Of a stretch of 64,000 bases of DNA, positions 9,996-20,867 are shown piece after piece. The translations under genes were made by a program, and so were the position numbers. Position 1 is the first letter of the stretch. Each line of letters opens with the position of its first letter. The DNA is from Rugalucina vietnamica (Eukaryota > Mollusca > Bivalvia > Lucinida > Lucinidae). The stretch spans positions 28,736,278-28,800,277 of the forward strand of contig OZ024876.1 of the NCBI GenBank assembly GCA_964017185.1, given 5' to 3'. The notes below the pieces were generated by a model. It ran no database searches. It saw nothing but the letters and a program-made list of their open reading frames with translations, and was not told the DNA's origin.

Positions 9996-12105
9996 ATTCA
10001 ATAAAATAATGATATCGACGCACATGAAAAACTAGATATTGTTGTACAAGACTGTTTGAGATAAGAATGCAACATTACTAGAGACTCCGATTTAAGAACT
10101 TGGTATATCATACTCACCTTTCTTGGACATATAACATTTGTCTCAACTTTTTCAACTTACCGATAATTTAAAATACGTTTTGCAGCGCCATCCATCTTTG
10201 ATTCTTGGCCCTCTTTCCTAGTTGGCTCAATATTGATCTGGCTATTTTCTTATCTGGCTTGGAAATCAGACCTCGGTGAACATCAGTTGAATAACTTTTT
10301 TCCTGGAGGCTGAGAGACGGCTTGCGGATAATTTGATTTTGTTCCGTCGCTTGTCGGTAAATTATCGCCAGACAGAGTCTTTATTTTTGGCATAAATTTT
10401 ATAATTTCATTAATTATTTTATCGTTTCCTTCCTTTTTGCCGTAAATTTATTTTATTTTCTGTAGAATCATTTACAAGCGTATTTATCAAATAAGGCGCG
10501 CTCTTAACTTTAATCAAGCCACAAGATAACGGAAAATAGTTAGATATGTGTTCTCTGCGAGTTGCACAAACTTTATACTTTTACTAGACCTGTTGATCTC
10601 CATCTGTGAAAGATTTACACATGTACCAGTATGTACCTTTAAAAAAAAAAAGAAAAGAAAAAAAAAAGCTTTTATATAGGGCTCTATAACAATACATCCT
10701 TAAAAAGGCTGACACATCATCTGATAAACATGATTGAAAAACATATCATAATTTAGAATATTTATTATCAGATAAACACGTACGTTTCCTTGTAAGAACT
10801 ATTTTTGTTTGCAGAAACTGTTTCCAAGAAATAACTTCCAGAGGAAAACCTTCGGTTAATAGAAGCTTACTTATTTATCACTAGGTAGAATGACGACACT
10901 CTATCCACTGTCTCTATACATTTAAAACAATTTCGAAGCTCTCCATCCCTATATAGTGGAAGCATTTAGCATTTAACATGATTTTGCTGTTATGACTACA
11001 AGCTACCTCGACTCGTTTTAAGTGAGAAAAAAGATCAAAAATCGATTGATTTGATCATCTAATAGGTCTGATAATAGCAGATGAGTTTAAGTAATTGAAA
11101 ATTGTAATTTTGCTTAATGCACAAATGGGAAAATAGCCTTAGAAGAGAGTGGAAAAAAGTTACTAAATGTACTAGCGCTATTATAAACCGTCATTAGAGA
11201 AATTGCTATCCTGTTGACGTTTCTCATAAAAAGCAGGCGTAAAAAGTGCTCTTCTACTACTCCAGGGTATCCAGATTCAGAAACATACAACAAAGAGGCC
11301 CAAGATGGGTGATATTGTAGTATTATAACAACTTGACAAAGTAATTCAAAGAAAAATATTGTTTTAAGAGACGAACACAAGCATGAGCAATTGAAATTCT
11401 GTATGCATAGATAGAATGAAAAAATTCTATAATAGTTTGCAATCACACCTAGAACTAACAACATGAAAACTGACATATCTTACTATTTAAAGTGGAACAG
11501 GTCAAATGAATGCTAATTTGTACAAATGTACTTTCGTTTTGCTGCCAATCATTAAAAACTAACGACTGCTAAATATAGTGTTCCTACAGATACTAGGTAG
11601 CATTCAGTATGGTTGAAATTGTTGAGAAAAAAAAATAAATGAAAATTTAAATTTTGAACTCCCAACTTTATTTTTGTTATAACGTTTCTCCCCATCGGAA
11701 GCCTTCCAAATATGGCCTCCATTTCAATTTCAATTTACTATATTCAGTTTTGGTTCCTGTAAGAGCTTTTAGGAATCCATCATGAGGAGAAAACGCTTTT
11801 AAGACTTAATAAATCGAACCGACGAAGCTTTTAAGACATGACAAGTCTTTTAGTGATGAATGTGAATTAACACCATAGTGAAATCTTGGTTACAGGCTCT
11901 TAGGATAAAAGCTAATGGATATGAATGGTTTATTGCTACACAGGCTTGCATTCCAATATAGGCTTTACAAGGAAAGAAGAGAGAAACTCGATTCTGTAGC
12001 AGATCAAAATGACCTTTCATGACATCTTCGTGCCAGCTTCAGTGAACAGGTATAGCGGTGTATTCATACTTGTAGAATGGGTTAATATTAAATGCTCTCA
12101 AAACA
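9996..12105. other. Unassigned AT-rich sequence
   Basis: I see no domain-bearing ORF, RNA gene or clear repeat here. A 120-codon minus-strand ORF at 11114-11476 has no recognisable motif and is probably chance. Confidence 0.45.
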
Positions 12106-12299
12106 GGGCCCCGCCCATTGCGACATAAAGAAATAAAGGGCTCCTTGTGCCTCCAGGCAAAGCTTATACGCTACTGACTGACCATCTGATTACTGGAAAA
12201 CCGCTCTGGTTATAGCTTGCCCAGGAAAAGTGGTTCAAGTCAAACCATCCATGCATATACGCCTTTGTGGCTGACTTGGTTATATTTTAAGCACATCAC
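12106..12299 (+). repeat. S1 SINE-like copy, 3' end replaced by a hairpin MITE
   Basis: The S1 head and middle are present (CCCGCCCATTG, CTCCTTGTGCCTCC, CCAGGAAAAGTGG). The match stops at the first base of the hairpin MITE at 12300 and does not resume after it. Confidence 0.75.
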
Positions 12300-12561
12300 A
12301 TCAGGAAAACATGTCCATGTAATATTTACCCCTTTATACCCCACTTTCATATAGCAGCACTGGGGTATGCAGGGATATATCTATTTTTCTTATTTTTGCT
12401 CCAAAACATAGATTGTGGGTACTCGTTAGAACCTAACGTGTACCCACAATCTACGTTTTAAGTAAAAATAAGAAAAATATCAAAACATTTCAGTAGATTT
12501 TTTTCAATATTTACAGTATAAGAAAAATCAGAATATTACATGGGTGTGTTTTCGTAATGAT
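12300..12561 (+). mobile_element. Hairpin MITE, copy 1
   Basis: Short inverted ends (ATCAGGAAAACA and TGTTTTCGTAATGAT) frame a 262-bp element. Its centre, 12403-12459, is a 27-bp-arm hairpin with loop AAC and two mismatches (arms begin AAAACATAGATTGTGGGTAC). Three further copies occur at 43910, 55692 and 61989. Confidence 0.8.
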
Positions 12562-13564
12562 ATGGTAATAGTAAGATTCGTCAAGTAGGCTTTAAGGGAT
12601 AGATCGTCCAGAAACAAAAGACAAACAATGTTTTATTACCAGAAGCGTCTGCTAACTGCCATATTTAACGTCGAGAAACTTCAACCTTTCCGTGTAGAAA
12701 CCGACTGTTAGCTTGTTAGCTAGGCAGATTAAGTCAATTTTCAATAAAAATCGTGCATTTAGTGAAACAAGCATGAAATTTGGCATGTAGGCTCAGAATG
12801 CCCAACTGTTTTGAAAAATATCGTTGTCCAGCCAAAAATTCAAAATGGCGGACAAAATGGCTGTCATTTTCAAAATGGCCGCCCTGAAAGACTACAGATC
12901 ATAGTTTGCTCTCTAAAACTTCACTGCATTGACTGATTTTCAGGTTTTTGATGTCAACGACCATGTTTAAGAACCCATTGAATCTAAATTTCCACTTAAT
13001 ATTCAAAATGGCGGACAAAATGGCGGAAATTTTCAAAATGGCCGCCACTGAAGACTTGAATTACAGTTTTTCATCTTACATTTCAGTGCATTGACCGATA
13101 TTGATGCTTTTGGTGTCTAAATGTATGTAAATGAACCAATAGAATATGAATATACACATAGTTTTCTTGTATTTATCATTTGCCATGACATATTTGTCAA
13201 ATGTAAAGCAAAAACCTCATCCTTTAATGAGCAAAATGCAGTTTATATGTAGCCGTCTGATAAAATATAATGATTTTAGTTGCCCTTAATTTTGTATGAA
13301 GTTGATTATTCCTTCTTTTAAAAACTTCACTACATTGACTGATTTGTTACGTTTTCGGTGTCAATGTCCATGATTAAGAGCCCATTGAATCTAAATGTTT
13401 ATTGATGATTTCTGACAAAATGGCGACCATTTTCAAATTTGACGCCACTGAAGACTTGAATGACAGTTTTTCATCTTACATTTCACTGTGTAAATGAACA
13501 TATAGAATATAAATATTTACATAGTTTTCTTGTATTTATCATTGGTCATGGCATACATGCCAAT

Positions 13565-13865
13565 ATATAGAGGATCTTACACGAGTGGTCATTTCATATG
13601 AAATTTATTCAACGAGCCTTTGGCGAGTTTAATAAATTTCATATGAAATTACCACGAGTGTAAGATTCGTTTTATCATATGACTTTTAAAATAGGATTTT
13701 ATCGCCTTCGAAGTGGACATATTTTCAATGAAAATTTACATTGTTGTTACGGACGTCGTCAATGACGTTACGTATTCCCGCAAAAGTGTTAATACACGTG
13801 TGGTCATACGATTTTTATGACATGACGTTATCCACTGGAAAACAGCGACGTCATATGATAAAAAG
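13565..13865. mobile_element. Palindromic MITE in the left arm only
   Basis: A roughly 44-bp-arm imperfect palindrome spans 13574-13666, with arms starting ATCTTACACGAGTGG and a short TTTGG loop. TTTTATCATATGAC at about 13669 is repeated inverted near 13851-13864. The right arm is uninterrupted at the matching place. Confidence 0.65.
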
Positions 13866-14556
13866 CAATAACATCAGCCTTTAATGTGCAAAATGCACTT
13901 TATATGGAGCCGTCTGATGAACATAACAATTTTAGTTGCATTTATTTTTGTATGAATTTGATATGAATATGTCAGGTGATTATATTTAATGATTATCTCT
14001 TTTATTTTTTAGCAATTAACACTATTAAAAATCAAAATGGTGGCCATCTTTTATCCATACAGGTACTTTACCTAATAAATTGTAATTAACCCTTTTGATT
14101 GTAAAATGGGACCGTTGTATAAATGAGATTGTTATTTTTTGCGTTTATCTTGTGAAAGGAGAGTGAAATCAGTCCTTCTTTTAAAATAAATGCACCATAA
14201 ATGTCTGTAATTTACAATTATTGTATGGATTTATGGTCACTTGAAATGCTGTCTGTAAGACAGGTGTAAGTATCAGTGCCATGTTTGTGGTAGTTGCGTG
14301 CATTGGATACACAATAAATGTAATGGCATGAAGGGGCTTTAAGGGCACAATGTGTCCTTGCCCTGATTTCAACTGTGCTTCATGCTTGGGCTTAGCTAGT
14401 CCTATGGATGTAACAGACAAAATGGAAGTGGAGTTTGGTGATGAAAAGAAACAGAGGGAGAACACCCATCAAGAAGCATCTAAAGAAGTTATGACGCCTT
14501 GGTTGGCGTCGAGGACCAATATGTCAAATAATGTGGAACATGTCACATAATTTTGC

Positions 14557-15021
14557 TATTTAGGGATTTGGTCTCTGTTGGTGGCTGTGATCTACTTTAA
14601 CCCGATAGCGGGTGTAGTCAACCTGCGTGAGAAGTGTCGTGTTTCATGCTTCAGACACTTGAACAATGCCTGTGACTACTCTGAACCATATTCAATGCCA
14701 TGGCAAGCAATGGTTCATTTGATTTGTAATGCTAAACAAAATGATGAAGCTAGGTCTTTCTCTCAAAGCTTTCAACTCTCGTACTTTGCACACTAACAGA
14801 ATGAGATGGTTTGGGTATGTCGTGTTTAACGATGGAAAGATTGTCCAAGTACGCAAACTGCACAGAAGAGACAATGCAGGCCAAAGAAAACTTGGGATGA
14901 ATTATTTCGAGATGGCAGAAAGAAACTTGGAATTGATTTAACCATCCTGAAAACCGGTCTGAACAGACGGGGGCATTTGCGGGGAAGACTTGTCAACCCT
15001 CATATGAGGAAAATGGACTAG
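14557..15021 (+). pseudogene. 3' remnant of a non-LTR retrotransposon reverse transcriptase
   Basis: Conceptual pieces in different frames match the end of LINE ORF2 proteins: an AMVHLICNAKQND segment (about 14700-14752), then NRMRWFGYVV (about 14797-14826), then PKKTWDELFRDGRKKLGID and GRLVNPHMRKMD up to a stop at 15019-15021. In related LINEs this order is ICNVK, RWFGHV, GRPKKTWDE near the C-terminus. Frameshifts separate the pieces and the RT core is missing, so it is dead. The same remnant lies inverted in the right arm (38911-39110 and 34196-34413), so it was part of the unit before the inverted duplication. Confidence 0.75.
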
Positions 15022-15290
15022 AAACTGGATATAATGATAGTATGATGATAAAATTAGACTCATGTTTTCAGACTTTTTCTAACCATATTCATGTTAGATG
15101 TATCAAATTTCTGTCACATCTAACAGTGATGTGCTTGTGCCCTGCTTGTGTATAGACAGACAATCTTTTTCTCTACACCTACACAATTTAATGGCAGAAA
15201 ATTGATACATCTAACCGGAATATGATTAGAAAGGCCTGAAAACAAAAATCTTATTCATCATCATAACATCATTAAATCCAGTTTATAGTC

Positions 15291-15440
15291 CATTTTCTTC
15301 TACTGAGGGTTGTAGCAACGATAAGTGTCCATCAACGACTTCTGTTCACCATGGACAATAGTCGTTGCGGCCGCAACGACTTCTGTCCACTAGCTAAATG
15401 GACAATAGTCGTTGAGCATGTAGATATAAAAATTATTTTC
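15291..15440. repeat. B'-type dyad block, left
   Basis: It contains repeated CAACGACTTCTGT and its inverse ACAGTAGTCGTTG-like forms, including a perfect palindrome around GTCGTTGCGGCCGCAACGAC with a NotI site. It matches 33990-34185 inverted. It is related to satellite B yet lies outside satellite A. Confidence 0.8.
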
Positions 15441-15559
15441 AACGACTACTGTTCATTTTCATAGAGCACTGCGAAAAATCCTGATTACTGTTAAAATCGT
15501 TCTGTAAGTACATACCTTGACACCCATTTAGCAAACAACATTCACAGATGGACTGACTT

Positions 15560-17300
15560 GTGTGTTTTCACGGTAAGGATCGGTTGACCTACTTTCCATG
15601 GTGCAGTGATTTTGCCTTATATCTTGACACTCAATTAATATATTTTCTTACTTCTTTCAGATTATGAGTAAATATGACCAGATCTTTGACCCCAATATAT
15701 AGGTCATTGTGACCTAATTTCACGGTTCAGTGATTTTGCCTTATATCTTGACACTCAATCAGTATATTTTCATACTTTTTTCAGATTATGAGTGTGTATG
15801 ACCAGACCTTTGACCCCAATATACTTATAGGTCACTGTGACCTTATTTCACGGTTCAGTGATTTTGCCTTATATCTCGGCACTCAACTGGTATATGAACA
15901 AACTTCTTTCACACTATGTTTGCGTATGACCAGGCCTTTGAACCCAATATACTTATAGGTCACTGTGACCAAATTTCACGGTTCAGTGATTTTGCCTTAT
16001 ATCTTGACACTCAATCAGTATATTTTCATACTTTTTTCAGATTATGAGTGTGTATGACCAGGCCTTTGACCCCAATATACTTATAGGTCACTGTGACCTT
16101 ATTTCACGGTTCAGTGATTTTGCCTTATATCTCGGCACTCAACTGGTATATGAACAAACTTCTTTCACACTATAATTGCGTATGACAAGACCTTTGACCC
16201 TTAAGTAGTCATAGGTCATTATGACCTAATTTCTCGGTTCAGTGATTTTACCTTATATCTCGACACTCAGGTGGTTTATGAACATACTGTTTTCATGATA
16301 TGTTTGCGTATGACAAGACCTTTGACCCTTAAAGTTAAGTAGTCCTAGGTCATTATGACCTAATTTCACGGTTCAGTGATTTTCCCTTGTATCTCGGCAC
16401 TCAATTGGTATATGAACATACTGTTTTCAGGATATGTTTGCGTATGACAAGACCTTTGACCCTGAAGTATTCCTAGGTCACTGTTACCTAATTTCATGGT
16501 TCAGTGATTTTGCCTTATATCACTCAATTAATATATTTTCTTACTTCTTTCAGATTATGAGTAAGTATGACCAGGCCTTTGAACCCAATATACTTATAGG
16601 TCACTGTGACCTAATTTCACGGTTCAGTGATTTCTTGACACTCAATTGGTTCATGACCAACTTCTTTCACACTTTGTTTGGGTATGACAAGACCTTTGAC
16701 CCTAAAGTAGTCATAGGTCATTATGACCTAATTTCACGGTTCAGTGATTTTCCCTTATATCTCGGCACTCAATTGGTATATGAACATACTTCTTTCATAA
16801 TATGTTTGCATATGACAAGACCTTTAACCGTTAAGTATTCCTGGGCCACTGTGACCTAATTTCATGGTTCAGTGACTTTGCCTTATATCTTAAACTCAGT
16901 TGATATCTTTTCATACTTCTTTCTGATTATAAATGAGTTTGACCAGACCTTTATTCCAAACATACTTATATGTCACTATGACCTAATTTCATGGTTCAGT
17001 GATTTTGCATTATATCTCAACACTCAATATGTATATGATCATATTTCTTTTACATTATGAGAAATTATGACTAGACCTTTGACCCTGAAGAACTTTTAGG
17101 TCATTGTGACCTTATTTCACAGTGAGTTTGCCTTGTATCTTGGCACGCATTTGGTATATGAACACTCTTCTTTCACAATATGAGTGAGACCTTTAAATCT
17201 TAGGTAGTTATAGTTAACTTTCATGGTTGAGTGATTTTGCCTTGTTGAATCAAGGAAAAGAGATGTATGAGCATAATGCTTTAGGTTACAGGTCAGGTTT
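15560..17300 (+). repeat. Satellite A array, left arm, main block
   Basis: There are about 13 units of roughly 120-130 bp. Landmarks per unit: TTTCACGGTTCAGTGATTTT, CCTTATATCTTGACACTCAA, TATGACCAGACCTTTGACCC and TATAGGTCACTGTGACCT. Perfect AGGTCACTGTGACCT palindromes occur at 15829-15843, 16084-16098 and about 16597-16611; most other units carry one or two changes. ORFs at 16434-17060 are by-products. Confidence 0.9.
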
Positions 17301-18060
17301 GGCCTTATGTTTGTCAAAGGTCAGAAGCAGTCGAGCGCGCTGTCCTGCGACAGCTCTTATTTTTTACAAAGAGTTCATATCTTGACAACAACTTATCATT
17401 AAACATTCATAGTTCATACACATTAGGTTCCCTGGGTCGGAGTCAGGGGCGGGGCTAGAGGGCAAAATCTAGAACTGCCTAAATATTGTTTTTAGCTCGA
17501 CTACACAAAGGGCATAGATTTGGTATTCACCGCGGTCGTCCACGTTCCCGTGCGCGTGCGCGTTACACTTGCGTTTAAGGTTTCTAGAATCTTGACAACA
17601 ACTCATCAGAAAGCATTGATACTTAGACTATTGATACCCTGTAGGGTTAGCTTTCATTTCATGGCATCGAGCCCCTAGGTCCAGTCCCGAGAGGGGGGTG
17701 CTGGAGGTTTAAAAATCTAACACACCATTATTGATGGCTTTTCTGTGATATAGTATTCTAGAAGTCTATATCTTTAAAATCTTTTATCAGTGGGCTTTCA
17801 TACTTGAACCATAGGTACCTTGTAGGGTTGAGTTTCATTGCATGGCATTAGATCCCTGGGTCCATGCCTGGGGGATGGAACTAGAGGTTAAAAACTAGGG
17901 CACTGTAAAAATGGATGTACTGCTGTGTAACTTGTACGAAGAAAGATATCTTACTTCATACAATTTAGGTTCCATGACATCGGACCTCTGGGGTAAAAAT
18001 CTAGAACTCGCTACAATATTTTTGGCGATTTATATCTAAATAGAAACAACTTACTAAGAT
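17301..18060. repeat. Insertion within the left satellite A array
   Basis: It begins after a GTCGAGCGCGCTGTCCTGCG segment and holds three degenerate units with CTTGACAACAACT, GGGTTAG or TTAGGTTCC, GGGCGGGGCTAGAGG and AAAATCTAGAAC. It is absent from the right arm. No coding frame. Confidence 0.6.
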
Positions 18061-18625
18061 GGTTGGTCATTCAACATTGTGACAATGGCTTGTGTGTCAT
18101 GACGGTAAGATTGCGTTGACCTACTTTTCGTGGTACAGTGATTTTACATCTTGACACACAATTAGTATATTTTCTTACTTCTTTCAGATTATGAGTAAGA
18201 ATGACCAGACCTTTGACCCAAAATATACTTATAGGTCAATGTGACCTAATTTCACGGCTCAGTGATTTTGCCCAGTATCTTGACACACAATTGATATATT
18301 TTCATATTACCTTCAGATTATGAGTGAGTATGACACCAATATACTTATTGATCACTGTGACCTTATTTCACGGTTCAGTGATTTTTCCTTATATCTAGAC
18401 ACTCAATTGATATATTTTCATACTTCCATCAGATGATGAGTGAGTATGACCAGACCTATGACCCCAATATACTTATAGGTCACTGTGACCTTATTTCACG
18501 ATTCAGTGCTTTTGCCTTATATCTCCGCACTCAATTGGTATTTTTTCATACTTCTTTCAGATTGTGAGTGAGAATGACCAGACCTTTGACCCAAATATAC
18601 TTACAGGTATAGGTCACTGTGATCA
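18061..18625 (+). repeat. Satellite A array, left arm, second block
   Basis: It restarts with the same leader as the first block (GACGGTAAGATTGCGTTGAC; compare 15560-15610), then has four units. A perfect AGGTCACTGTGACCT lies at 18477-18491. The last unit is cut inside its receptor palindrome, where satellite B begins. Confidence 0.85.
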
Positions 18626-19837
18626 ACGTAACGACTCCTATGAACAGTTGTCGTTGAAAGCTCAACCGGTTCTGTCCATCATGTACAAAAACATTTGAAC
18701 TTGTCTCATACTAGTTCCGAACGCCACGATTAATTGTTATAAGATAGATTTTTTTAACAGGAACTCTTACTGTGTTACGATTGACTGATTTATATGATTT
18801 TATCTGTCGTGAACAGAACTCGTTGAAAACGTAACGACTTCTGTCTACTATGAACAGTTGTCGTTGAAGCTTCAACTGGTTCTGTCCATCATGTACAAAA
18901 GCCTTTGAACTTGCCTCATACCATTTCAGAACGCCACGATTCATTGATTTAAGATATATTTCTGTATTAGGAACTTTAATTGTTAAAAGATTGACTGACT
19001 AATGTGATTTCATCTGTCGTGAACAGAAGTCGTTGACAACGTAAAGACTTCAGTCTGCTGTGAACAGTTGTCGTTGTAAACTCAACCGGTTCTGTCCATA
19101 ATGAACACAAATCTTTGAACATATCTCATACTAGTTAAGAAAGCCACGATTTGTTGTTTTTAGATAGATTTTTGTATCAGGAACTTAAATTGATATTAGA
19201 TTGACTGACTTATATGATTTCATCGTTCGTGAACAGAAGTCGTTGACAACGTAACGACTTCTGTCTTGTGACCAGTTGTCGTTGAAAACTCCACTGGTTC
19301 TGTCCTGTCCATCATGTACAAAATTTTTAAATTTGTCTCATGCTTGTTCAGAAAGAACATGATTACTTGGTTTAAGATATATTCGTATATCATGAATTTT
19401 CATCGTTATAAGATTGACTGATTTCTATGATTTCATCTGTCGTGAACAGAAGTCGTTGACAACGTAACGACTTCTGTCTGCTGTGAACAGTTGTCGTTGA
19501 AAACTCAACCGGTTCTGTCCATAATGAACACAAATCTTTGAACATATCTCATACTAGTTAAGAAAGCCACGATTTGATGTTTTTAGATAGATTTGTGTAT
19601 CAGGAACTTAAATTGATATCAGATTGACTGACTTATATGATTTCATCGTTCGTGAACAGAAGTCGTTGACAACGTAACGACTTCTGTCTTGTGAACAGTT
19701 GTCGTTGAAAACTCAACTGGTTCTGTCCTGTCCATCATGTACAAAATTTTTAAATTTGTCTCATGCTTGTTCAGAAAGAACATGATTACTTGGTTTAAGA
19801 TATATTCGTGTATCAAGAATTTTCATCGTTATAAGAT
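18626..19837 (+). repeat. Satellite B array, left arm, first block
   Basis: There are about six units of 200-210 bp. Landmarks: GAACAGAAGTCGTTGACAAC, GTAACGACTTCTGTCT, GTGAACAGTTGTCGTTGAAA, CTCAACCGGTTCTGTCCATC, GAAAGCCACGATTAGTTGTT. Interrupted at 19837 by a solo LTR. Confidence 0.92.
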
Positions 19838-20867
19838 TGTGATGAAGAGAGTTTTTAATTTGTCAAAAGCCATAACTTGTTTAAATCTGTTACTCGTACG
19901 TACCGGTACCCGATGTCGATCCCGTCGAATTATTGATAAATAAAAAGGCCGGTATCGCGGAAGTAGTTTGAAATGGCGCATTTTAGTTAAGGGTATCACA
20001 GACGATTTTATGTCTTTAAGCTAACAAATAAAATAATTAATATTGGTGGCAAAAGTATGCATTTCGAGTATTGAAGGATAGATTTGAATATTTGTTAATT
20101 GGGAGATTTATTTTGCATTTAGGAAATGATAGATTTAATGACTAGAAAATGTGGACTACCCCATAGGTAATAATGGACTGAACTTTGGGGGTATATAAGG
20201 AGAGCGAACAGTGTGAATCACGTCTATGTCGGTTTGAAGTCGAGGAGATCAGCTGCTCATTAGTATTGCACTAAGAGTAGAAAGAGTAAGTTGTCTAGCA
20301 TTGCGCTAACAACAAGCCGTATTCGAGATAGTCGAGTTAGTTGTTATGTGAGATAGAGTATTTGGTGGTGTGAAGTCAGAGAAACTTCATTGCTTACTAG
20401 TATTGCACTAGGAGCATTTAGGTTGTTTCAGAACGTGGTTCTGGAATTTGTGTTGTTCAGAAGACAGAGGGTCGTTCTGAATCAAGGGTAAATTGCATTG
20501 GTTGAATTATTTATTGTATTTTCAAAATCATTGCAAATCATTGGGAAATCATTTGTTTTAAAATAAGTTGATTATCGAAATCATATTTATGCATAAATCG
20601 AATCATTTGGCAAAGCAGCCTGAGGAAAATTACTTATAGCCAAAAGGCAATTCATGTTTGAACCGCTCGATAAGCTACGTTGTTACATTTTGGTTGCAGC
20701 GGTGGGATAAAAGAGTTGAAAAACCCACTCGTTGCTTCGATGTTACATTTTGGTGGCAGCGGTGGGATAAAAGAGTTGAGAAACCCACTGGTTGCTTCTA
20801 TGTTACATTTTGGTGGCAGCGGTGGGATAAAAGAGTTGAGAAACCCGCTCGTTGCTTCTATGTTACA
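19838..20867 (+). mobile_element. Solo LTR inserted in satellite B, with a triplicated LTR-end/primer-site segment
   Basis: It starts TGTGATGAAG and ends TGTTACA. AGAT flanks both sides (19834-19837 and 20868-20871) and the satellite B unit resumes exactly after it, so this is a clean insertion with a 4-bp duplication (5 bp if the end is TGTTAC). A TATA box, GTATATAAGG, is at 20191-20200. The last 180 bp are three 60-bp tandem copies, each starting TTTTGGTGGCAGCGGTGGGA (first copy GGTTGC), which looks like an LTR end plus tRNA primer-binding site, and each ending TGTTACA. Confidence 0.85.

Larger units (their letters stand above)
12717..15290 (+). repeat. Outer left arm of the palindrome
   Basis: It matches 38911-40274 plus 34183-34413 in inverse orientation. 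About 400 bp (an ACTTCACTGCATTGACTGAT-type block) are duplicated at about 12900-13300 and 13320-13950, whereas the right arm has a single copy. Several ATGGCGGACAAAATGGC motifs alternate on both strands. Confidence 0.85.

Noticed and set aside
11114-11476. A 120-codon minus-strand ORF
   Set aside because: Hydrophobic and AT-driven, with no recognisable domain and no flanking gene signals. Probably chance.
14350-14550. A small ORF conserved in both arms (also 39219-39413 minus)
   Set aside because: Conservation is explained by the inverted duplication. The surrounding LINE remnant is frameshifted and no domain is visible.
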